DNA of 64,000 bases. Origin: Pseudobacteriovorax sp. (lineage in GTDB: Bacteria > Bdellovibrionota_B > Oligoflexia > Oligoflexales > Oligoflexaceae). Within the stretch, counting starts at the first letter, position 1. Each line of letters opens with the position of its first letter. The translations under genes were made by a program, and so were the position numbers. The stretch covers positions 84,510 through 148,509 of the forward strand of contig JABSRP010000023.1 of assembly GCA_013215145.1 (NCBI GenBank). Reading direction: 5' to 3'. Of this stretch, positions 1-9,302 are shown one piece after another. Under the pieces are notes generated by a model. That model ran no database searches. It was given only the letters and a program-made list of their open reading frames with translations, and had not been told where the DNA came from.

Positions 1-389
1 TGCGGGTTCTTAGGGATACATTGCGGCTAACGGGAACCAAGTACGGTTGTGGCAAAGGGCTTTGCGGGGCCTGTACCGTCCATGTCGCTGGCGTTGCTGT
101 AAGATCCTGCCAAATCCCTCTAGGCTCCGTTGTTGGGCAGAAAGTGATTACCATCGAACAACTTGCTAAGGATCGGCATCCACTCATCTCCTATTGGGTC
201 AAGAATAATGTCCCGCAGTGTGGGTTTTGTCAAAGCGGTCAGCTGATGAGTGCCGCGAATTATGTGGCGTCGAAAAACGCCAAGACCTCTGACATTGATG
301 ATGCTATGTCAGGTAATCTCTGCCGTTGCGGGAGCTACCCACGGATCAAATCGGCCCTTAGCCAGTATTTAAAACAACAGAACGCCTAA
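1..389 (+). CDS. (2Fe-2S) small subunit of molybdenum hydroxylase, 5' partial
   Basis: Small electron-transfer subunit of an isoquinoline 1-oxidoreductase / aldehyde oxidoreductase type enzyme. It passes electrons from the molybdenum subunit encoded just downstream. The frame is open to the first base, so the start lies outside the window; about 128 residues are visible where the family usually has about 150. Both iron-sulfur motifs are present: the plant-ferredoxin type CGKGLCGAC near the visible N-terminus, and the second cluster as CGFC followed by GNLCRCG near residues 75-108. The gap to the large subunit is only 27 nt, which supports one operon. The family call is firm; the substrate is unknown. 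Confidence 0.9.
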   Translation, partial: RVLRDTLRLTGTKYGCGKGLCGACTVHVAGVAVRSCQIPLGSVVGQKVITIEQLAKDRHPLISYWVKNNVPQCGFCQSGQLMSAANYVASKNAKTSDIDDAMSGNLCRCGSYPRIKSALSQYLKQQNA

Positions 390-416
390 TGGTACTTCAT
401 TAGCGAAAGGATAAGG

Positions 417-2375
417 ATGAATTCTAGACGAGAGTTTTTGCAAAAACTACCTCAATGGTATGCTGTAGCACTTCTTGGACAGGGATGTGTGCTGATACCA
501 CCCCTGCCAACCTTAAAAGACGACCCTGAATCGTTGGCTAAGGGGTGGATCGCCCTTTCGGAAGACGGAGGCGCCAAGCTATTTTTACCCAAATGCGAGA
601 TGGGGCAAGGTATTAGCACGGGATATGCAAAGCTCATTGCCGATGAGTTGGGTATCGGATTGGATCAAGTTTCCATACGATTGGCTGAGCCTCATGTGTT
701 TTCCGCAGTCAAGTTCACCGTAGGAAGTGAGTCGATTTCCCGATACTACGATCATATTGTAACAGCCTGCCGCGCACTAAAGCGCACCGGTACCTCGAAA
801 GCGTTGGCGTCGAGAAAGGATTCCGAAGAGGCGGATACCCGGGAAGACGCACAGGATAAGTCAACGGGGGCAACGATATTCACCCACGATGTATATCCTG
901 AATCCATGGTGTATGGTCACGTGTTCAAGCCACCCAAGTTTGGGCAAAAAATGCTCAAATTCAATGACGAAAAGCTACGCGAGCTTCCCTCTATGCAAGT
1001 CATATGGGATAGCGATAACCAGCTGCTCGGAGTCGTGGCCCCAGGTTTTTGGGAACTGCAGCAGGCAAAACGACCGATGGAAATCACATGGCAGTTGGAA
1101 GACTCGGAGCTTACCAATGAGCACCTTAACGAGCAGCTTGACTTCTCGTCAGCATCCATGTTTTCTGGAAAAACCTTACAGGAAGCCGGTGAACCGTCTT
1201 CCCAACAGACCAAAGATACATTGGATGTTTTCTTTGAAACGCCAATCCAAAGCCACGCATGTATGGAAACCCAAGCAGCCGTAGCCGATGTTCAAGACCA
1301 TGTTGCAAAAATCTGGGTGGGCTCCCAGGCTCCTTGGTATGTGCTGAAGGTGGCACGCAGCATTCTTTCCGATCATGACGAACAGGTCTTTCCGCAGTAC
1401 TTGGGCGGAGGCTTTGGAGGAAGAGTCGTCCAGCCGGCGGTTCGAGAAGCCCTCCTATTATCAAAGGTATGCCGCAAACCGGTTAAGGTTCAGTGGACTC
1501 GTGAGGAGGACTTTCAGTATGGTTACTTTCGTAGTCCTACAAAGCATGCAATTAAGCTGCAGACGGATAACAAGGGGAATTTGACACACTGGCATCATCG
1601 ATTTTCGTCGGGGCGCGTGGTACTGACGAACGCCTTTCCCAGTCGAGCCATTGTTTGGGCCAGTTCCTTTATTGCCGATCGAGGTGGCGCTCGGGGGGCT
1701 GAGTTTCGCTATCAAAGCCGCTATGTGAAGACAGAGTATTGGTCGGAAACCCTTGCGATACCGACGGGGCCTATGCGATCCCTTGGTGCTCCTGTCAATA
1801 ACTTTGCTATTGAAGTTGCTTTAGATCAGGTAGCCCGTAAGTTAGGTATCGACCCTATAAGTTTTCGGTTGCAGCGGCTTCAGCCTGCAGAAAAACGACT
1901 TAAAGCTACTCTAGAAGGGCTTCGCTACATGCTGAAAGACGACGATATCGATGATGTTTCCAGTCCGGGAGTTGCCTGTGGTTCTTATAAAGCTGTGACC
2001 TTTGTCTCAGTTGCCGTCTCTATGAAAAACAAAAAGATCGCTAAGGTCTACGTATGTCACGACTGTGGGTATACTGTGGTCTCTGATTTGGTTCGTCAGC
2101 AAATCGAAAGTAATGTCGTTTGGGGCCTATCCTTTGCCCTCAGCGAATCTACGGAGCTCAAAGATGGAAGGATGTATGCAGAAAACTTTGACACCTATCC
2201 TATCCCCAGAATGGCTGATATCCCGCCTAACCAGATGCGACTCATTAACTCCGGCCCAAGTCAGAAACCCTCTGGGGCTGGTGAAGCAGCGATGATGCCG
2301 GTGGTACCAGCTGTTATTAATGCGTTAGCACGGAAAACTGGAACCTTGCCAGCTTCCACGCCGTTTCGCTACTGA
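417..2375 (+). CDS. molybdopterin-binding subunit of xanthine dehydrogenase family (isoquinoline 1-oxidoreductase beta type)
   Basis: Catalytic Mo subunit partnering the upstream (2Fe-2S) protein. The N-terminus SRREFLQ followed by a hydrophobic stretch fits a Tat signal, so the complex is probably periplasmic or membrane-attached. Family signatures seen: GGGFGGR near residue 330, GPMRSLGAPVNNFA near 460 and GAGEAAMMP near 620; the Glu of the last is the position of the catalytic base. At 652 residues it is shorter than the usual 700 or more. The missing stretch appears to follow residue 125, where a low-complexity charged linker (residues 130-155) replaces the usual conserved segment. It may be a divergent or impaired enzyme. 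ATG follows a short AAGGA site. Confidence 0.85.
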   Translation: MNSRREFLQKLPQWYAVALLGQGCVLIPPLPTLKDDPESLAKGWIALSEDGGAKLFLPKCEMGQGISTGYAKLIADELGIGLDQVSIRLAEPHVFSAVKFTVGSESISRYYDHIVTACRALKRTGTSKALASRKDSEEADTREDAQDKSTGATIFTHDVYPESMVYGHVFKPPKFGQKMLKFNDEKLRELPSMQVIWDSDNQLLGVVAPGFWELQQAKRPMEITWQLEDSELTNEHLNEQLDFSSASMFSGKTLQEAGEPSSQQTKDTLDVFFETPIQSHACMETQAAVADVQDHVAKIWVGSQAPWYVLKVARSILSDHDEQVFPQYLGGGFGGRVVQPAVREALLLSKVCRKPVKVQWTREEDFQYGYFRSPTKHAIKLQTDNKGNLTHWHHRFSSGRVVLTNAFPSRAIVWASSFIADRGGARGAEFRYQSRYVKTEYWSETLAIPTGPMRSLGAPVNNFAIEVALDQVARKLGIDPISFRLQRLQPAEKRLKATLEGLRYMLKDDDIDDVSSPGVACGSYKAVTFVSVAVSMKNKKIAKVYVCHDCGYTVVSDLVRQQIESNVVWGLSFALSESTELKDGRMYAENFDTYPIPRMADIPPNQMRLINSGPSQKPSGAGEAAMMPVVPAVINALARKTGTLPASTPFRY

Positions 2376-2413
2376 ATTCTCCGCGACGATGGGAGTTTAT
2401 CTTGGCATTTTTT

Positions 2414-2749
2414 TTAAAAACGTTCGACGATATAGTCAACTGCCGAGGTCCCAGACGTACAAGTTCCATAACGTACGTCAATAGATCGGCCAGCGTGCGC
2501 CGCTGCAAGTAATACGGAAAGAGTCGCTTTGCCACCAGGCGTTGAGACATCTATGGAAAAGTAATTTGTACCTGATGATTTGCATCCCGAATCCGTTTGA
2601 AACAGAACCAAGTCGTTTCCGGGGGTTGGGTAAATCGTTTTGATTTTTTTGTTTTTTTCGTAGGCACCGAAGGCTTGAGATCCCCAGATTAACAGTCCTG
2701 TAACTATAGTTAATTTTCTTAGTATATGTTTTCCTTTTAGTTTAATCAC
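2414..2749 (-). CDS. small secreted protein of unknown function
   Basis: A 111-residue protein with a signal peptide ending near SQAFG-A (residues 24-29). The mature part is about 83 residues with two cysteines (Cys-57 and Cys-98 roughly) that could form a disulfide, and alternating hydrophobic residues that suggest a small beta-rich fold. The start is GTG with only a weak ribosome binding site. It lies tail-to-tail with the molybdenum hydroxylase operon. I do not recognise the family; small cysteine-bonded secreted beta proteins of this size are common in proteobacteria. Confidence 0.65.
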   Translation of the reverse strand: MIKLKGKHILRKLTIVTGLLIWGSQAFGAYEKNKKIKTIYPTPGNDLVLFQTDSGCKSSGTNYFSIDVSTPGGKATLSVLLAAAHAGRSIDVRYGTCTSGTSAVDYIVERF

Positions 2750-3196
2750 CTAATTACGGTTGAAGGACAAAGTGGGAATGGAATTATTGCAGAGTCGCTT
2801 AAAAACGCTAAGTAGTTGTATGCATGGGGAAACTGGGTCTAAAAATCTCTAGTAGTCATAACGGGTAGACTTGAATGTGATCTGTCCGATATATATAATC
2901 ATTTTCGGAATAATATATCAATATTGGTCGCGGCATCCACAGATTGGCAGGAGTTAAACTTTGGCCGGTCAAAATCTTGGGTATGGTCCGAAGGGAACAG
3001 ACATTTTCCACGAACCGGTTTAGATGGACTGTGAGCCTCCCATTTTTATCAGCCCAAATTTTTCGGACTCATACGAGGGTTTAGGTCCGAGCTTTCAGGG
3101 CGCAATCGGAAAGAACGTGGTGCTCGGCAAAAAAAAGATCGATGCCTGCTTTCGCAGGGGCACCGATACTTTATCAAACTAAAATCTAATCTATCG
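2750..3196. other. intergenic stretch
   Basis: Non-coding stretch between two minus-strand genes. It holds the terminator of the L,D-transpeptidase gene at its right end (separate entry). The rest is AT-rich near 2880-2930. No open frame with a ribosome binding site was found. Confidence 0.5.
3129..3168 (-). terminator. rho-independent terminator of the L,D-transpeptidase gene
   Basis: Read on the minus strand: CCTGC-GAAA-GCAGG core stem with a GNRA-type loop, extended by CGGTG/CATCG around a CC bulge, then a run of eight T. It lies about 30 nt past the stop codon of the minus-strand transpeptidase gene. Confidence 0.85.
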
Positions 3197-4204
3197 TTAG
3201 CGACACTGAGCAAAATTTGCGAACTGATCAGCCTTCACAAATACCGCTCCAAACTGGTTGCGGAGCGAGTTGGGACTGCTAGGGTCACTGCTATCGACAC
3301 TGACCTGAGTCACGCCTGAAGCATCCACCAGGTACCCGCGAACTGTAAGCTCCACACCATCGTCCAAAAACGCAACTGGTGTACCTGCCCCTGTGATGGC
3401 TAGGCGGTTGTTAACGGTACCGAGTGGGAAGGTTCGCACCCAAACCTGACTACCAACGGGCTGAGAGCTGGTTTGACAGGTTTTGCCAATGGCGGCGGAT
3501 TTAGCTGCAGGATCGATGGCATCTACTGGAGTCACTCCCGCGCCGAAGCGCTGACCTTCAGCAACCTGATCGTACTTGCCGCGGAATTTTCCGACTGAAA
3601 TCGGCACGCCAGCTCCGCTGCGCGGGCGGTAGACTTCAAAGCGTCCGCTGCTTTGGCTATTAGATTTTACGTATCGGCTTTGGATCCGGTCGAAAATCTC
3701 TTCGATTTGACTATTTTGGTTGCGCACGCAGCCACCGCTGTAGCGTCTGTTGTTGTCGGCTGAGCTGAACAGTCCTGGCTGGTTTGTGCCGTGAAGTCCA
3801 TATAAGCGCCCACTACGAAACCACAGCCCTCTGGTACCTAGTGGGTTATCGCTGGCACAGGCCCCTTTTGGTGAGCCATCCCTTGGGAAAAATAGCGGGC
3901 ACTTCTCGATTTGGTGAATATAGTACTGACCGGTTGGCGTGTAATCAGCTGCCGGTGCCTGGCTTGTCGTGCTGGCGTTGTAGTCTCGACCGCTGATGAC
4001 ATTCCACTTCTCGATGAGGATGCCATTCTCTAAGTAATACGCCCTATTGACACTAATGTCGACAAATAGCGCCTGAGACGCCGCCATCACTTGCTGCTCT
4101 GAAAGGCTTGTGCTTTCCATCAGTTCAGAGTCGTTAGAGTCTTCGACTCCACACTGGACAGCAAACAAAGATACGAAAGCTGCTAAAATAAAAGATTTTT
4201 TCAA
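3197..4204 (-). CDS. L,D-transpeptidase (YkuD) lipoprotein
   Basis: Probable envelope cross-linking enzyme acting on peptidoglycan peptides. A short signal peptide runs to FAVQC, so Cys-18 is a likely lipidation site, although the lipobox is not canonical. The YkuD domain covers about residues 45-185: it opens with LFVDISVNRAYYL, has the HGTN histidine, and the catalytic SGGCVRN motif (cysteine nucleophile plus Arg and Asn). A C-terminal segment of about 130 residues with SH3-like beta character follows. The start is TTG, chosen because AGGAGG lies 7 nt upstream; no ATG fits. Single-gene unit with its own terminator. Confidence 0.88.
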   Translation of the reverse strand: MKKSFILAAFVSLFAVQCGVEDSNDSELMESTSLSEQQVMAASQALFVDISVNRAYYLENGILIEKWNVISGRDYNASTTSQAPAADYTPTGQYYIHQIEKCPLFFPRDGSPKGACASDNPLGTRGLWFRSGRLYGLHGTNQPGLFSSADNNRRYSGGCVRNQNSQIEEIFDRIQSRYVKSNSQSSGRFEVYRPRSGAGVPISVGKFRGKYDQVAEGQRFGAGVTPVDAIDPAAKSAAIGKTCQTSSQPVGSQVWVRTFPLGTVNNRLAITGAGTPVAFLDDGVELTVRGYLVDASGVTQVSVDSSDPSSPNSLRNQFGAVFVKADQFANFAQCR

Positions 4205-4358
4205 TTTGATCCTCCTGAGTGTCTGTATTGTGCATCATGATACCAATCGTATAGCAATAATATCCGTACGTCTCAATGTGCAATCCCATTTTTATGGACT
4301 CTACAGAACAGTATCTGTAGTTTGTTTTGAGTAAATATTTGACTGAGGAGTTGCGTAT

Positions 4359-5486
4359 ATGACTGGTACATGGGTAAAGCGAGCGTTTCTGATCGTCAGC
4401 CTGGGGTTGATGGCAGAGGGCGGGTTTAGCAAGACAGAGGCCAAGGCTTACAAATCGGAGGTCTATGCCAAGGGATTTGATAAACCTTGGGGAATGGCAT
4501 TTTTGCCTGATGGTAGGCTGCTGATCACAGAAAAAGCAGGGCAGCTCTCAATAGTGCCAAAAAATGGCGGCAAAGGGACAAAAATCAAAGGCTTACCCGC
4601 TGTTGATCCCGCCGGGCAAGGCGGGTTACTCGATGTGCAGGTTGGGCCCACTTTTGCCAAAGACCAGATGATCTACTGGTCGTTCTCCGAGCCCGACAAA
4701 CAGGGTAACTCTGGAACAGCTGTGGGTCGCGCCAAACTCGTGGGTAATAGCTTAAAAGATGTGTCCATCATCTGGCGTCAGCTGCCAAAGGTTAAAAGCG
4801 GTTATCATTTTGGTAGTCGTCTGGTGTTTGACAACGATGGCTATCTGTTCATTACCGTTGGCGATCGCTATTTTAAGATGCAAGAGGCCCAGACCACAGA
4901 CAATCATTCAGGCAAAATCATTCGCATCTTTCCCGATGGCCGCATCCCAAAAGATAATCCCTTCTACAAAAGCAAAACTGCGAAAAAAGACATCTGGTCT
5001 TACGGGCACCGTAATGTCCAAGGAGCTATCATCGATCGCAAAAGCAACCAACTTTGGGCTCACGAGCACGGGGCTCAGGGCGGTGATGAGATCAATAAGA
5101 TCCAACCAGGTAAAAACTATGGCTGGCCCATCATCACCCACGGTAAAGACTACTCAGGCGCTAAGATCGGGATTGGGACAAAGAAGGCCGGGATGGAGCA
5201 ACCCTTTCATCATTGGACACCCTCCATTGCTCCGTGCGGTATGATGCTTTACTCGGGGAAGATGTTTGCTGAGTGGCGCGGAAACCTGTTTGTCCCCTCC
5301 TTGAAGTTTGGCTACCTCAATCGCATCACTTGGGATAAAACGAAGGTGCAGTCGGAAGAAAAACTGCTGACGGAATTCGGAGCCCGTATCCGTGATGTGG
5401 AAGAGGGGCCGGATGGATCTATATTTGTTATTTTCGATAAACCAGGGTCTGAAGTGATTCGCTTATTTCGACAGAAAACATCCTAG
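4359..5486 (+). CDS. PQQ-dependent sugar dehydrogenase (GSDH family, YliI-like)
   Basis: Secreted six-bladed beta-propeller of the glucose/sorbosone dehydrogenase family, which oxidises sugars with PQQ as cofactor in the periplasm. A signal peptide spans about residues 1-29 (cut near TEAKA-YKSEV). Family motifs: GFDKPWGMAFLPDGRLLITEK at the N-terminal blade, HFGSRLVFDNDGYLFITVGDR near 150, YGHRNVQG near 210, EHGAQGGDEIN near 230 and NYGWP near 245. Length is normal. GAGGAG sits 8 nt before ATG. It is divergent from the transpeptidase gene, with 154 nt between them. Confidence 0.9.
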   Translation: MTGTWVKRAFLIVSLGLMAEGGFSKTEAKAYKSEVYAKGFDKPWGMAFLPDGRLLITEKAGQLSIVPKNGGKGTKIKGLPAVDPAGQGGLLDVQVGPTFAKDQMIYWSFSEPDKQGNSGTAVGRAKLVGNSLKDVSIIWRQLPKVKSGYHFGSRLVFDNDGYLFITVGDRYFKMQEAQTTDNHSGKIIRIFPDGRIPKDNPFYKSKTAKKDIWSYGHRNVQGAIIDRKSNQLWAHEHGAQGGDEINKIQPGKNYGWPIITHGKDYSGAKIGIGTKKAGMEQPFHHWTPSIAPCGMMLYSGKMFAEWRGNLFVPSLKFGYLNRITWDKTKVQSEEKLLTEFGARIRDVEEGPDGSIFVIFDKPGSEVIRLFRQKTS

Positions 5487-5574
5487 AAACATCTTATCGC
5501 TGGCCTGCTTTGATAGGCGAGGTTTCGTTGAGGTTTTCTACCCATAGCGTTAATTTCGCTTCGCATATCCCGAT

Positions 5575-5601
5575 ACCTACCTCCATGGAAGGGGTAGGTT
5601 G
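5575..5601 (+). promoter_or_regulatory. hairpin covering the ribosome binding site of the kinase gene
   Basis: ACCTACC (5575-5581) pairs with GGTAGGT (5593-5599). The right arm holds the purine-rich GGGGTAGG ribosome binding site and its last base is the first base of the TTG start codon. This could reduce or tune translation initiation. It is a structural reading only and could be coincidental. Confidence 0.35.
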
Positions 5602-8259
5602 TCATTGAAGTTCGCTGTTCTGCTTAAATTCTGGCTTTTTGCTTTGATTGCATGGGTTTGCCTGTCTGTTGATGCCTATGGAATGGCAAGCGCTTCGCGG
5701 GGAATTGTCGATGCTTCCCAAGAGCCTATCAAGCTACGCGAGGGTTGGTCGGTGGTGTGGGGGGAGTTTGTTGATCCTGCATCGGTATCTACCCGGCAAG
5801 ACGATCCGATGTTGGAGTCCTTTCAACAGTTTAATCCTGACAATAAAAAGCAAGCCGGCGTGAAGCGCTATGCTAGTTTTTACCAGCACTTTATTTTGGA
5901 TCCTACCAAGGCTTATGGCTTCTATTTTCCCGAAATTAGAGGGGCTAGCCGTGTTTTCATCAATGGCGAGTTGGTATCTGAGCAGGGCGTATTGGGAACC
6001 CATCCTGAGGACGACCGCGGTGAGACTAATATGAGGCCCAAGCTCAGCTTTCTCGACCCTGGCCTCACGTCTGCTACTGTGGTGATCCATAACTCATCCT
6101 TCGACATGTACAACCTTGGGCCCATGCTTCCGATTCTAGCGGGAGAGCGCTCGGTCCTTACCAAACACCGGCATAGCGCTCAACTGCGGGATCTTTTTGC
6201 TCTGTCTGCCGTGCTTATTATGTCGTTTTATCATTTTGCTCTATACTTTCTGCGCAGGGATCGCAAAGAGCCCTTGCTATTTGGGGTTGTGGGATTGTTG
6301 CTGACCGTGATGACTGGAATCCGTTCTGAGGGCGGGCTTGGGTTCATGTTTTTCGACCCATTTCCCACGCGCTTTTATTATACTACCGAGTTTCTGACCT
6401 TTCCCTTAGCTGTCATGACGATGATGCTTTACGTAAAGATGCTTTATCCTGATCAGATTAAAAACTGGTTAGTTAAAATGGAATTATATAGCGGGGTGTT
6501 TTACGTCCTCAGTATTCTAAGTTTAGGGTACTGGGGTATTGAGACGGTTTTGATTCCTTATCAGTTCATTGGTCTAGGTGGAGGGTTTGTTTGTCTCGCC
6601 TATTTGGTGAAGGCTGCCATCGATCGTGAGGCGGGCTCCAAACTGTTTGTCTTTGGCTTTTCGGCAATGCTATTTGGTGCGGTTAACTATATTCTAAAAA
6701 CCAATAGCGTCATTGAAACTCAAACTATCTCGCATATGACGCTGTTTATCTTCATCCTCGGGCAGTCGATTATTCTATCCCAGCGATTTGCTCTAGCGTT
6801 CAAAATGCTAGAAGTCGCCCGTAGCAAGATCAGGCGGATGAATGAAGGCCTCGAAAAAACCATCAAAGAGCGAACGGCCACGATCCGGATGATCATCGAT
6901 AACGTTCAGTCAGGCTTTTTAATCGTTAATGAAGACTTGACGGTTGGTGAAGGCTTTACTCAATCCTGTCATCGGATCCTAGGCGCTAAGGTGGCAGAAG
7001 GTGTGAGCTTTATCGATTTTTTTGATCTAAATGAGCGCGATAAAGGTAACCTGATTAACGCCTTTGACCAGGTGTTCTCCGATATGATGCCTGAGTCTGT
7101 CACAACAAGACAAATCCGAGACCGCCTACCCTTTGGGGACCGGCAGGTAAAGCTCGAAATTTCCGTGATCCGTGATCAAGAAGGTGGTATCACCTCCCTA
7201 CTGTTAACAGTGAACGATGTCACAGAGCTTTCCGTTGTCGAGACCCAAGCAGAGCTGCGAAAAACCCTACTCAAAATACTCCAGTCTAAAATCAGTTTTA
7301 AATCCCTGTTGCGAGAGACCTTCTCCGAATTGGACGAGGGGATTAACCACGCGCTCCCGCAAATCCGCTACCGCAATGGACTGCATACCATGAAAGGTAA
7401 CTTCGCCTCCTACGGACTCGATGGACTGGTGAGCGAAATTCATAAAATCGAAGATTTACCGAAAATCACCGCTGTGGAATTTGCGACTCTTAAGGGGATT
7501 CTTGAGACCTTTTTGGAGACTTATAAAGACATCCTATCCATCGATCCCATGGATCTCAACTATGTTTGTTACTCTGTTGATGATAACGATTTTGAGTCGC
7601 TAAAACGTCAATTGATGTCTGAGGGGGCTAGTCAGCGTGTGATTACCCTGTGTCAGAATTGGATTGATGTCGCCAAAAAAGTTTCCTTTGGCGATTTGCT
7701 TGGCCCGGTTCAAAAGACAACGGAGCGCCTGGCAAAACAGTTAGGAAAAGAAGTGAGGGTCAACGTGGTCGGGCATGACGAGGCTGTGGATGCTGAAAAA
7801 CTCCAGTACGTGGTTCACAGCCTGGTTCATTTGATCAGAAACAGTATTGACCACGGCATCGAGTATGCTGAAGATCGCGGCGGTAAAGATCCTGTGGGCA
7901 CCATAGATATCGAGCTGCGTAACGAATCGTATCAGACGGTGATTTCTATTCGCGACGATGGTGCCGGGATTGACTTGGATCGGATCAGAGATGTGGCCGA
8001 AAAGCGAAATATCATTGATCCTGATGCCTGGGATCAGATGTCTGAGCAGGATAAGCTTCATCTCATTTTTACACCGGGCTTTTCTACTAGCGATGAGGTT
8101 TCTAGCCTATCGGGACGCGGAGTGGGAATGTCAGCCTGCGAAGAGGCTGTACTCGAGATGAACGGAGAGATCCAAATCAAATCTGAGTTCAAAAAAGGGG
8201 TGGAGTTCTCCATTCTGCTTCCTAAGACAAACCCAGAAGCGAATCGAAAGCTTGCCTAG
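5599..8259 (+). CDS. 7TMR-DISM sensor with PAS-like, Hpt and CheA-type ATPase domains
   Basis: Membrane signalling kinase of 886 residues. Order: signal peptide (1-28), 7TMR-DISM extracellular beta domain (about 40-180), seven transmembrane helices (about 190-400), short coiled coil (about 410-435), PAS-like domain (about 435-550), Hpt domain with LHTMKGNFASYGL (His-596 is the predicted phosphoacceptor), then a CheA-type ATPase with HLIRNSIDHG (Asn-748), DDGAGID and SGRGVGM. So it resembles CheA fused to a sensor rather than a classical HisKA kinase. No response regulator or CheW gene is adjacent. The start is TTG behind GGGGTAGG. A second kinase with the same Hpt plus CheA-ATPase tail lies at 31374-35657. 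Confidence 0.88.
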   Translation: MSLKFAVLLKFWLFALIAWVCLSVDAYGMASASRGIVDASQEPIKLREGWSVVWGEFVDPASVSTRQDDPMLESFQQFNPDNKKQAGVKRYASFYQHFILDPTKAYGFYFPEIRGASRVFINGELVSEQGVLGTHPEDDRGETNMRPKLSFLDPGLTSATVVIHNSSFDMYNLGPMLPILAGERSVLTKHRHSAQLRDLFALSAVLIMSFYHFALYFLRRDRKEPLLFGVVGLLLTVMTGIRSEGGLGFMFFDPFPTRFYYTTEFLTFPLAVMTMMLYVKMLYPDQIKNWLVKMELYSGVFYVLSILSLGYWGIETVLIPYQFIGLGGGFVCLAYLVKAAIDREAGSKLFVFGFSAMLFGAVNYILKTNSVIETQTISHMTLFIFILGQSIILSQRFALAFKMLEVARSKIRRMNEGLEKTIKERTATIRMIIDNVQSGFLIVNEDLTVGEGFTQSCHRILGAKVAEGVSFIDFFDLNERDKGNLINAFDQVFSDMMPESVTTRQIRDRLPFGDRQVKLEISVIRDQEGGITSLLLTVNDVTELSVVETQAELRKTLLKILQSKISFKSLLRETFSELDEGINHALPQIRYRNGLHTMKGNFASYGLDGLVSEIHKIEDLPKITAVEFATLKGILETFLETYKDILSIDPMDLNYVCYSVDDNDFESLKRQLMSEGASQRVITLCQNWIDVAKKVSFGDLLGPVQKTTERLAKQLGKEVRVNVVGHDEAVDAEKLQYVVHSLVHLIRNSIDHGIEYAEDRGGKDPVGTIDIELRNESYQTVISIRDDGAGIDLDRIRDVAEKRNIIDPDAWDQMSEQDKLHLIFTPGFSTSDEVSSLSGRGVGMSACEEAVLEMNGEIQIKSEFKKGVEFSILLPKTNPEANRKLA

Positions 8260-8380
8260 CCCGAATTGTTGCATACATAAATCTACGAGTCATTAACGTC
8301 CTCTTTTTTCCGTTATTATGAATACTTTAGCGTTTGCGCTAAGTGACGAGACGACCGTCAAATGTAGAAAAGGAGCAGTC

Positions 8381-8605
8381 ATGAAATTACTGACGAGTGT
8401 CCTGAATTTTTTGGAAGGTAAACCAAGGCAACCAACGCTGCGACCGCGACGCTCGAAGTCTTGCGAAATGGTCTTTGACATCGATTGCTACATCGACGAT
8501 CATCGAGACGATAAGGTGGATGTTCTGCACAAAAGCGGTGGAGATATTGTTGCTGTTGTCACCGAGTCGAAGCCTTCAGGTCGGAGTGATAAGTTGCGGA
8601 TCTAA
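8381..8605 (+). CDS. small protein of unknown function
   Basis: A 74-residue protein. ATG at 8381 is chosen because AGGAG lies 6 nt upstream; the frame extends further 5' to 8318 but without a ribosome binding site. An N-terminal helix with a basic, proline-rich patch (residues 15-28) is followed by an acidic stretch and a KSGGDIVAVV strand. It follows the kinase gene by 121 nt. I do not recognise it. Confidence 0.6.
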   Translation: MKLLTSVLNFLEGKPRQPTLRPRRSKSCEMVFDIDCYIDDHRDDKVDVLHKSGGDIVAVVTESKPSGRSDKLRI

Positions 8606-8642
8606 GGCCTCTGGTTGTCCATAACCGAAATGCCCTTGGGAG

Positions 8643-9185
8643 ATGTCGTTGCATCAAGAGGAATCCTACGAATCCATGTTGTCAGGAGGCCATCCTAATT
8701 CCCTAGGTCGAACCCTTGAAGTTGTGGCAGACGTAGAAAAGGACCTCCCGTCACACCTGCCCTTGCTTTTTGCTTGTTACCGATCGAAGGATACCGTGGT
8801 GCGTCTTAGGACATCGAATGCCTTTAAGAGACTATTTCGTGCGTATCCAGACCAATTTAAAGCTTATGCATCGAAATTTCTAAAAAAGCTGCCAACCTTA
8901 TCGCAACCCTCCGCCGACTGGACGTTGATGCAGCTGTGTTTTGAGGGCGATGAGTACTTAAGCAAAGCGCAAAGGCTTAAAGCTGTGGAGTATGGGAAAC
9001 TGCTCATTAAGGATTCCGATGACTGGATTGTGCAAAACGCCAGTATTCAGGCTCTAAGTTTTTGGGCTCTGGACGATGCTAAGCTTAGGCGTTGGTTGAA
9101 ACCAAAACTTTCTAAGCTTTCCCAATCGAAACGTAAGTCTGTGGCTAATCGAGCAAAAAAGGCGCTCGAACAGCTAAGTACTTAG
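8643..9185 (+). CDS. HEAT-like all-helical protein
   Basis: A 180-residue cytoplasmic protein predicted to be all alpha-helical, with repeated leucine-rich helix pairs of HEAT/ARM character (for example HLPLLFACYRSKDTVVRLR and later NASIQALSFWAL). The C-terminus is strongly basic (KLSKLSQSKRKSVANRAKKA). There is no signal peptide. Its role is unknown; HEAT-type solenoids usually bind proteins or nucleic acids. It lies 37 nt after the preceding small gene, so they may be co-transcribed. Confidence 0.6.
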   Translation: MSLHQEESYESMLSGGHPNSLGRTLEVVADVEKDLPSHLPLLFACYRSKDTVVRLRTSNAFKRLFRAYPDQFKAYASKFLKKLPTLSQPSADWTLMQLCFEGDEYLSKAQRLKAVEYGKLLIKDSDDWIVQNASIQALSFWALDDAKLRRWLKPKLSKLSQSKRKSVANRAKKALEQLST

Positions 9186-9302
9186 CAAATATGCGAGATC
9201 CTGCCTTCTGCTATAGAATCATTTTTCCCACTAAAGTTAGCTGTTTACCTGACGAAACCCTAAGCGTTGCTGAACGTTTCCTCAATTAGGAGTGCCGTGT
9301 TT

